This document shows positions 30,493-35,883 of a stretch of DNA of 35,883 nucleotides, piece by piece. Source of the stretch: a virus; IMG/VR virus record IMGVR_UViG_3300027976_000104, positions 1 through 35,883 of that record. One strand, given 5' to 3'. The first letter of the stretch is position 1, and the number at the start of each line of letters is the position of its first letter. The notes below the pieces were generated by a model, which worked only from the letters and a program-made list of their open reading frames with translations, was not told the origin of the DNA and searched no databases. Made by a program: the position numbers and the translations under genes.

Positions 30493-31395
30493 TTATGCCT
30501 CTCCGAAAGGATTTTGCTCGGTGAAGTCTATTATTGAATCAGCTTCTGCTTCAAATCTCATGTTATCATCTATAGCTCCAAACGCTGTATTAGCATAAGC
30601 GTTCTCATCAACAATATTTATTGTTGCGATTGAGTTTGATGTATTACCAATTAAATTAGCTCCGTTTGCAAATGTTCCTTGAAGTCTAATAATATCAATT
30701 GACGTGTTTGGTGCAAAATCAAATACAATTGCACGAGCAGTTGAATTAGCTAAAGTTGTGTCTGATACACTTAAAGGTTGATATACGATTTCATCATCAA
30801 CAAACTTACCTTGATGCATAGTTAAAATAGATTGTTTTGTTCTTGGATAGAACTTTCTTATTACGTTGTCAATATCAGCAACACCTGTACTAACAAGTTC
30901 ATTAGAGAATACAAACTGTTTAAGTTTTAAAGCATAGACATAAACATTACCACCACGGCCACGACCTAATGTGTGATACATTGCTTGGTCATTTTCGTGT
31001 TCAACAAATGTAATTTCAAAAAAGGCATCTACCACAGGAACATAAATTAAATCACCTTCATTAGGCCTTATTTGTGATGCCATCATTTGGAATCTTCTAC
31101 GAGAAGTAAGTAGTGTTATCTCATCTCGTATTTCTAAACCAAATTTAGATATGAAATCGCCATCGCCATCCATACCCGTAATATTTTCTAAATACATCTC
31201 AATCGTAAATGCAGACGTATATTGTTTTAGTGGGTCTTCGCCATATATGTAGTCTACAACGTCACCTGACGTCCGTGGCATATACCAAACGTCCATACCA
31301 TACATCTTCATTGCTTCAATTACAAGGTCTTCAACGAGTAGTTGTTCTTGTGTTATACCCTTAGGAAAATTATTAAAATATAGATTGGTTCCCAT
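30493..31395 (-). CDS. 14: Neck protein gp14
   Basis: 300 residues. GTNLYFNNFPKGITQEQLLVEDLVIEAMKMYGMDVWYMPRTSGDVVDYIYGEDPLKQY is the conserved gp14 start, followed by FGLEIRDEITLLTSRRRF, RPNEGDLIYVPVVDAFFEI and ALKLKQFVFSNE. With gp13 it closes the filled head and joins the tail. The length is near T4 gp14 (256), with an added C-terminal part ending FTEQNPFGEA. It follows gp13 closely. Confidence 0.93.
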   Translation of the reverse strand: MGTNLYFNNFPKGITQEQLLVEDLVIEAMKMYGMDVWYMPRTSGDVVDYIYGEDPLKQYTSAFTIEMYLENITGMDGDGDFISKFGLEIRDEITLLTSRRRFQMMASQIRPNEGDLIYVPVVDAFFEITFVEHENDQAMYHTLGRGRGGNVYVYALKLKQFVFSNELVSTGVADIDNVIRKFYPRTKQSILTMHQGKFVDDEIVYQPLSVSDTTLANSTARAIVFDFAPNTSIDIIRLQGTFANGANLIGNTSNSIATINIVDENAYANTAFGAIDDNMRFEAEADSIIDFTEQNPFGEA

Positions 31396-31401
31396 GTCTA
31401 A

Positions 31402-32355
31402 TTATCCATAAAATATTTCAGATGGAAGAACATTCATTACCTGCATTTCTTCTTCTATCTTATCGATTTCGACTCTAGCTTCTTCCATAATTCGAGGACC
31501 ATCTAAAGTTACTCCGCCAGGCATTTGAATGCCAGCAAACTTACTTAAGTTGCTACCCCATTGATATTTAATCTTGGCAGTTCCATATTGTTTTAAGAAT
31601 CTATCATTCCAAACATCTGATACGCCATTTATAAGAGCAGTTCCGGTAGTTATGTTAGCAACTAAATTTTCTTTTGCCCACAGAACAGTTGGAGAAATTA
31701 TCTTATTAACTTGTGCTGTGTTTCCATCACTCAATGTGAAGAAATCATTTTCAAGAAGTTGTTGGTCAAATGTTGTTGCAGTTCCTGTGACTACGTTTGA
31801 TGTGGTTGTACCACTTACTGTACCAGTTAAATTAATTAAATCTGGTTGTAATGCACGATAACATTCGATAACAACATAAGAACCTGGTGTGACATCTAGA
31901 GTCCAATCAATGTCTAACATAACTCTATTTTGATGTCGGTTAAATCTGAATTGAGGAGTACCAACCATTAACAACTCTAATGTTCTAAGATGTTGCATCG
32001 TAATTTCATAAGAGACATATGATACAGATGTAAAATCAAATAAATCATTTAATCTTAATTGATATCGGATATCGAACATACCCATTCCAGATGTGTCAGT
32101 AAATGGCATAACGCCAGTTACAAATATAACACTATCAGGACAATATATCCATCTTCTAGTAATATCTTCAGCCGTCATTCGATGTTTCATATACATCTTT
32201 TCTACACCATCAAAATGATAGTCTTGGAAAAATTGAATTGAATCATCAATACGGTCTTCTACTTGGTCATCATCTACATTAATCTCAATGACAGGATGTC
32301 CGAGTCTGCGTAAGCAGTAATCTTTAAATTGGTTTCTAGTTGCTGGTTTTGCCAT
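31402..32355 (-). CDS. 13: Neck protein gp13
   Basis: 317 residues. NQFKDYCLRRLGHPVIEINVDDDQVEDRIDDSIQFFQDYHFDGVEKMY is the hallmark gp13 N-terminus; VTGVMPFTDTSGMGMFDIRYQLRLNDLFDF follows. It contains an internal Thr/Val-rich insert near 195-240 and ends with LDGPRIMEEARVEIDKIEEEM. It is the first of the neck genes, in the expected order before gp14. T4 gp13 is 309 residues. Confidence 0.93.
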   Translation of the reverse strand: MAKPATRNQFKDYCLRRLGHPVIEINVDDDQVEDRIDDSIQFFQDYHFDGVEKMYMKHRMTAEDITRRWIYCPDSVIFVTGVMPFTDTSGMGMFDIRYQLRLNDLFDFTSVSYVSYEITMQHLRTLELLMVGTPQFRFNRHQNRVMLDIDWTLDVTPGSYVVIECYRALQPDLINLTGTVSGTTTSNVVTGTATTFDQQLLENDFFTLSDGNTAQVNKIISPTVLWAKENLVANITTGTALINGVSDVWNDRFLKQYGTAKIKYQWGSNLSKFAGIQMPGGVTLDGPRIMEEARVEIDKIEEEMQVMNVLPSEIFYG

Positions 32356-32365
32356 ATTCTACCTT

Positions 32366-32779
32366 TTATCCTAATGCAATTGAGAGAGCGAGTACATCAC
32401 CAATTGAAGCTCCAGTGGAAGCTGCAAATGTAACTACTCCGGCGCCATCCGTTGTCAACACCGCACCGGCAGCACCATCAGCTATCGGTAAAGCATATGC
32501 TCCACGAACGCTAAGTTTTGGTACTGTAAATGTACTTGAAGTCTTATTGAAAGTTACGCTTGAGTTGCCTGAAAATGAACCAGAATCGTTGAATTGAACT
32601 TCTGTATCTAGACCTGCTACTTGTGTGGTTTTAATTGAACCAAGAGTATTAGCAGATGTTTTATAATAGAGAATGCCGTCAGCATAGTTTATAGCTAATT
32701 CGCCAATTGCTATAACACCAAGAGAAGGTTGCCCACTTGCTGTTCCAGAATTTCGTACTTGGATTATGGTATTTGCCAT
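32366..32779 (-). CDS. Small fibre-like structural protein
   Basis: 137 residues. The N-terminus MANTIIQVRNSGTASGQPSLGVIAIGELAINYADGILYYK is the short head domain common on phage fibre proteins (...IQLR...P.L..GELA.N...G.LY.K). The rest is low in charge, Gly/Ser/Thr-rich, and ends SIGDVLALSIALG. The N-terminal domain recurs in the 505-residue protein at 33388-34905, which points to a shared attachment site on the virion. A tail-fibre or whisker component is likely; no enzymatic motif is visible. Confidence 0.65.
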   Translation of the reverse strand: MANTIIQVRNSGTASGQPSLGVIAIGELAINYADGILYYKTSANTLGSIKTTQVAGLDTEVQFNDSGSFSGNSSVTFNKTSSTFTVPKLSVRGAYALPIADGAAGAVLTTDGAGVVTFAASTGASIGDVLALSIALG

Positions 32780-32793
32780 TTAATTCAGGTTGC

Positions 32794-33360
32794 CTAAAAA
32801 GTTCCACCAGAGGAAGTATTTCCTTCTGATTTCATAACTAAATCTAATTTTTCTTCTTTTACTATTATTTTTTCTTTCTTGTTTACTTTTTTCGCAACCA
32901 CTTTTTTTACAACGGTTTCCGCCACTTCAACTTTCTCTTCTTTTGGCAACATATTTTCTAACTTTCGAATCTGTGTTAATTGTTCAGTTATAATTTTCTC
33001 ACTGTTCTTTTTCTCTGTCTCTAAGGTTGTTACTTGAATTTTTTTATCTGCCAAATCTTTCATGTGAGTGTTAAGTGCATTTTGCAAACGATGTGCATCA
33101 GCACTTCCATTTCCGGAGATAGCTAAAAGGTCTTCTTTATCTTTTAGTTCATTTCTTAAATGGGCAAGTTCACTTGATAAATCAACTGCACTTTCTTTTT
33201 CAATCAACCTCTTTTCTAACTGTTCTTTGTCTTTAACCTGGTCTTCAAGTAAATTTATTTGTGTTTGAAAAACTAAATTTTGTTTTAATATCGAGGTAAG
33301 ATTATCTAAAATTACCTCATTATATTTGTTTAAAAAGTTTAACGTTGTGTTGTCTTCCAT
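32794..33360 (-). CDS. Coiled-coil protein of unknown function
   Basis: 188 residues, almost all charged helix. Residues 1-40 begin MEDNTTLNFLNKYNEVILDNLTSIL; 40-145 show heptad repeats (LEDQVKDKEQLEKRLIEKE). A Val/Lys/Glu segment (VVKKVVAKKVNKKEK) follows, and the end is SSGGTF. It sits among fibre-like genes before gp13. The GGTF end is shared with the fibre-like protein at 33388-34905. It could be a trimeric structural or chaperone protein; I do not recognise a family. Confidence 0.6.
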   Translation of the reverse strand: MEDNTTLNFLNKYNEVILDNLTSILKQNLVFQTQINLLEDQVKDKEQLEKRLIEKESAVDLSSELAHLRNELKDKEDLLAISGNGSADAHRLQNALNTHMKDLADKKIQVTTLETEKKNSEKIITEQLTQIRKLENMLPKEEKVEVAETVVKKVVAKKVNKKEKIIVKEEKLDLVMKSEGNTSSGGTF

Positions 33361-33387
33361 AATGTAGACCTCTCATAATATGTTTAA

Positions 33388-34905
33388 TTAAAATGTACCA
33401 CCTTGTAACATTCCAAATGTTGGAACACCAGAAGCGTTTATTGTTAATAAATGACCTTCAGTAGCAGATGATACTAATGAAACAGCAGATGTTCCTGCTC
33501 CCACTAATACTGCGTTTGAAGTTAGTGTTGTTCTTCCTGTACCACCAACACCTACTGCAAATGTACCTGAAGTGATTTGTGAAGCTGCGATTGCAATATC
33601 AGCTGCAGTAGCAGCCGTTGTTCTTCCATAAGAATCAACAGTCAATGAGGTTATAGTTTTAGTTGCACCCAAAGTTCCTGTTAGAGCATATGTTGAATTG
33701 GCTAATGTTGCTAAACTTGTACCATCAAATTGAACTATGCCACTTGTAAAAGATGTTTGGTTTGTACCGCCACGAGCAATTGGTAATGTTCCAGAAGTGA
33801 CCTGGGAAGCTGCAATTGCGATAGAGGTGTCTGTTGCACCTGTAATTTGTCCTTGAGCATTAACAGCGACAACAGGCACAACCGATGCACTACCAAAAGT
33901 ACCAGCAGATACTGCTGTATTAGTGATACTGAATGATGTACCAGTTAATGTTAATCCGGTGCCAGCTGCATATGAACCTGCTCCACTGAATTGAACAAAT
34001 GTAATGGCAGTTACACCTAATGTTCCGCCATCGTCAATCGTACAAGTCCAAGAAGTATCAGCTAAAGTTGAGCCTTCTTCAATAAATAAGTATGCACTAA
34101 CCAATTTAGCGTATGTATCAGCATCAGTTGCTCTTGCCCATGCTCCAGCAGCTGCCACATATATTCCGTTATCAGCTGGTGCTGTTTGATTTTTAACTAA
34201 AACTCTTTCTGTTGCTAATACGGAAACCCCGTCAATTGTTTGAGCGCCAGATAAAGTAAGATTGGCTGTTGATGCAGCTACAACTGAACCTTTGGGGTCA
34301 AGACCTTGAACTAAAGAATCAACATATGTTTTATTTGTAGCATCAGTGCCAGCTGTTGGTGTTGCAAGACCTGTTATTTTATTAGCACCAAAAGCAATAT
34401 CGCCCGTTGGTACAGATAAGTCTGATATTGATGCAGTTGCACCTGCTGTTGCTTGACCTTTAGCATTTATTGTAATCTTAGTGAAAGCGCCTATATTAGA
34501 ATTTACTGTAGCTAGAGTCGCCGTTCCAGTAACACCATCAGCGCCTGTCAATGAAGCAGATGTATATGCTATATCACCTGTGATAGAAATTGTTCTGCCT
34601 GTTGTCCAAGCTGCGGCTGTCGTAGCCGAAGTTGCGTTACCAGCTAAAGCGCCAGTAAATGTAGTAGCTGCAACTTGATTCGAAGAATCTCGTTTCATTA
34701 ATGTACTAGCAGTATCAGCTGCTGTAGCATTATCGATTGTTTCGGTGTAAAGAGCGCCACCAATATTTTGTATTGCTCCGCCTGTTACACCAATATATAA
34801 TGTTTTGGCATTTGCCGAGTAAGCTGATTCGCCTACTGCTAAAGATGCCGGGATTCTTACACTAGTGCTGTCAGAATATTTTAATTGAATTACTGTATTT
34901 GCCAT
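33388..34905 (-). CDS. Large repetitive tail-fibre-like protein
   Basis: 505 residues, Thr/Ala/Gly/Ser-rich. An N-terminal head domain MANTVIQLKYSDSTSVRIPASLAVGESAY is followed by QVAATTFTGALAGNATSA, an adaptor-type domain at about 190-300 (KTYVDSLVQGLDPKGSV, LATERVLVKNQTAPADNGIYV, GAWARATDADT), and then at least two repeats built on IAIAASQ(V/I)TSGT and GGT(N/G). The C-terminus is GMLQGGTF. The LDPKGSV...RVLVKNQT...GIY block is widespread in phage fibre proteins. A trimeric beta-rich fibre is the likely form. It probably contacts the host or decorates the virion. Confidence 0.75.
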   Translation of the reverse strand: MANTVIQLKYSDSTSVRIPASLAVGESAYSANAKTLYIGVTGGAIQNIGGALYTETIDNATAADTASTLMKRDSSNQVAATTFTGALAGNATSATTAAAWTTGRTISITGDIAYTSASLTGADGVTGTATLATVNSNIGAFTKITINAKGQATAGATASISDLSVPTGDIAFGANKITGLATPTAGTDATNKTYVDSLVQGLDPKGSVVAASTANLTLSGAQTIDGVSVLATERVLVKNQTAPADNGIYVAAAGAWARATDADTYAKLVSAYLFIEEGSTLADTSWTCTIDDGGTLGVTAITFVQFSGAGSYAAGTGLTLTGTSFSITNTAVSAGTFGSASVVPVVAVNAQGQITGATDTSIAIAASQVTSGTLPIARGGTNQTSFTSGIVQFDGTSLATLANSTYALTGTLGATKTITSLTVDSYGRTTAATAADIAIAASQITSGTFAVGVGGTGRTTLTSNAVLVGAGTSAVSLVSSATEGHLLTINASGVPTFGMLQGGTF

Positions 34906-34981
34906 TTTCTTTTATCCTAAAATGTATTTTTATTATCTATCTGTTTGGTAACTCATTAAAATATTCTTACTCAAGTGTTAC

Positions 34982-35212
34982 TTAAAATCCGCCGCCTGTA
35001 ATTACTGCAATTTCCGTTTCTGTTGCAACAACAGGTCCTGCTTCCCAAGTCTCTGTTGCTGATTTATATACTAATGTATATGCGTTTTCTATACCTACTG
35101 TTGTCACATCGGTCAGTTGAGGTATGGTCAACGATGGTGTTACTTTAAAATCTGGTGATGAAATAGTAGAGCGACCAGTTGATTTTATGGTAACTTTTCC
35201 TATTGGGTTCAT
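34982..35212 (-). CDS. Small structural protein of unknown function
   Basis: 76 residues: MNPIGKVTIKSTGRSTISSPDFKV, then TLVYKSATETWEAGPVVATETEIAVITGGGF. It is beta-rich with no catalytic motif. AAGGA precedes the ATG, and a GATAAATA late promoter overlaps the upstream stop. The GGGF end resembles the GGTF ends of the two genes downstream. It lies among fibre-like genes and is probably a minor virion or fibre-associated protein. Confidence 0.55.
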   Translation of the reverse strand: MNPIGKVTIKSTGRSTISSPDFKVTPSLTIPQLTDVTTVGIENAYTLVYKSATETWEAGPVVATETEIAVITGGGF

Positions 35213-35238
35213 TTGTATTCCTTTTTATTTAACATGTT

Positions 35239-35246
35239 TATTTATC
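35239..35246 (-). promoter_or_regulatory. Late promoter GATAAATA
   Basis: GATAAATA overlaps the TAA stop of the upstream gene (GGA TAA ATA), 27 bases before the ATG at 35212. Confidence 0.5.
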
Positions 35247-35601
35247 CAGTTGCTGTGGTGCAAGCCGGAGTAACAGTTACAATACCTTCTATAACTCTTG
35301 TTTTTGTATAAGTTGAATCCGAATTTATTACTGTATTTGCAATGACCAAATCATAACAATATCGTCCTGCGGCTAAAGATGCTGTGTTAGCTGCTGGCAT
35401 TGTCATAGTAATTTCACCAAGAGTTGCAGAAGTTACACTCACAGTAAAATTATTAGATGTTGTTGAATCATAAGTCTTTCTTAATACAGCATAAGGATTC
35501 CAACCAGTAAGATTAACTGGGTCTCCCGAAGAATCATCTACAGTTAAGTTACTAGTAAAGGTTGCACCCTGCTCTATTGTTAGTTCTTGGTAAGCGGCGA
35601 T
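35242..35601 (-). CDS. Ig-like virion protein, apparent ATC start
   Basis: 119 residues if read from ATC at 35601: IAAYQELTIEQGATFTSNLT, then VNLTGWNPYAVLRKTYDS, LGEITMTMPAANTASLAAGRYCYDLVI and TRVIEGIVTVTPA. This order (EQG.TF, LTG....A..RK, G.I...., A..L.AGRY.YDL, V.EG.VTV.P) is a common short phage structural beta-domain. The first ATG/GTG/TTG in frame is the GTG at 35442, which would remove half the domain. GAGGAG stands seven bases before the ATC, and the frame is closed by TAA just upstream. So ATC initiation, or a single-base error, is implied. Confidence 0.6.
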   Translation of the reverse strand: MAAYQELTIEQGATFTSNLTVDDSSGDPVNLTGWNPYAVLRKTYDSTTSNNFTVSVTSATLGEITMTMPAANTASLAAGRYCYDLVIANTVINSDSTYTKTRVIEGIVTVTPACTTATG

Positions 35602-35626
35602 TTTGTTTCTCCTCGACTTTAAATTT

Positions 35627-35644
35627 AATTTATGCTCTATTTAG
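35627..35644 (-). promoter_or_regulatory. Late promoter CTAAATAGAG
   Basis: CTAAATAGAGCATAAATT lies 26 bases upstream of the apparent ATC start and differs by one base from the gp18 promoter at 26156-26173. It comes after the terminator at 35662-35692. Confidence 0.65.
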
Positions 35645-35661
35645 TCAATTAAAGGACTGAT

Positions 35662-35692
35662 AGGATAAAAAAAACCCACCTTTAAGGTGGAT
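35662..35692 (-). terminator. Rho-independent terminator
   Basis: Minus strand: TCCACCTT-AAAGGTGG with the palindrome CCACCTTAAAGGTGG, followed by eight T. It ends the transcript of the gene at the right edge (stop at 35748). Confidence 0.85.
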
Positions 35693-35747
35693 TCTTATTT
35701 TGAAAATATGTTAATAAATCTTTATGTTAATAATAATTTAGCTAACA

Positions 35748-35883
35748 CTAGTCAGCTTCCTGTGGTACTCCACCTGCCGCTACCCATGCTAGGTATACTT
35801 GGTAGTCTGTGTTGGCTGGGTCAAAAGGGATATAAGCATTATCTTCTAATCTAATAATTACGTCAGCTTCTTCATTTGTTATT
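35748..35883 (-). CDS. C-terminus of a fibre-associated phage protein (partial)
   Basis: 45 residues are visible, ending in TAG at 35748. The ending includes IPFDPANTDYQVYLAWVAAGG and VPQEAD. This closing pattern (IP.DPANTDYQ.YL.W...G..P) is very common at the C-terminus of small phage fibre or fibre-assembly proteins. The N-terminus lies beyond the window edge. A terminator follows about 55 bases after the stop. The exact role is unknown. Confidence 0.65.
   Translation of the reverse strand, partial: ITNEEADVIIRLEDNAYIPFDPANTDYQVYLAWVAAGGVPQEAD

Noticed and set aside
1-35883. CRISPR arrays, insertion sequences, attachment sites
   Set aside because: No regularly spaced repeats, transposase or integrase genes were seen.

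Overview
The window is part of the genome of an AT-rich, T4-like (exo-T-even) myophage, most probably marine. The head-neck-tail block gp13-gp14-gp15-gp16-gp17-gp18-gp19-gp20-core-gp21-gp22-gp23-gp3 is collinear with T4-like phages, and it runs into uvsY-uvsW-gp55-gp47-gp46 in the order usual for cyanophage- and pelagiphage-type relatives. A CobS/CobT-type AAA+/VWA pair and a phage peptide deformylase also fit that group. The host cannot be read from the sequence. Every convincing gene lies on the minus strand, so transcription runs from high to low coordinates.

Layout in transcription order. 35883-32366: tail-fibre or adaptor-like structural proteins, including the C-terminus of a gene cut by the window edge and a gene that seems to start at ATC. 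32355-28307: neck and tail-terminator proteins gp13, gp14 and gp15, a free-standing GIY-YIG endonuclease, and terminase small subunit gp16. 28282-27845: a Dps/ferritin-like protein between the two terminase subunits. 27836-16103: terminase gp17, sheath gp18, tube gp19, portal gp20, core proteins, protease gp21, scaffold gp22, major capsid gp23 and tail completion gp3. 16044-11290: recombination and late-transcription genes uvsY, uvsW (split in two by a second GIY-YIG endonuclease), two uncharacterised genes, late sigma gp55, a mini-lipoprotein and a DUF465-like protein. 11286-6571: gp47, gp46, peptide deformylase and a DUF4338-like protein. 6515-6372: two tandem tRNA-Gly-like genes. 6274-2155: a CobT-like zincin/VWA protein, a CobS-like AAA+ ATPase and a small HTH protein. 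2077-1: a glycosyltransferase, dNMP kinase gp1, a small membrane protein and an exported protein cut by the left edge.

Two promoter classes are visible. Near-consensus sigma70-type promoters (GCTTGAC at -35, TATAAT at -10) precede uvsY, the tRNA-like pair, cobT and cobS. T4-type late promoters (NATAAATA or CTAAATA) precede most virion genes and often overlap the stop codon of the gene upstream. Four rho-independent terminators divide the minus-strand transcripts.

The most unusual feature is the pair of 69-nt tRNA-Gly-like RNAs at 6372-6515. They keep glycine acceptor identity (GCGG start, U73, CCA, UCC in the loop). In both, the T-loop reads UGCGAAU and the D-loop lacks GG, which recalls the non-proteinogenic tRNA-Gly of staphylococcal cell-wall synthesis. 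They sit next to a DUF4338/GNAT-like protein. Other notable points are the split uvsW, possible attenuator-like repeats before the HTH gene, a late promoter buried inside a terminator hairpin, a leaderless cobT, and an Arg-rich core protein with predicted prohead protease sites.
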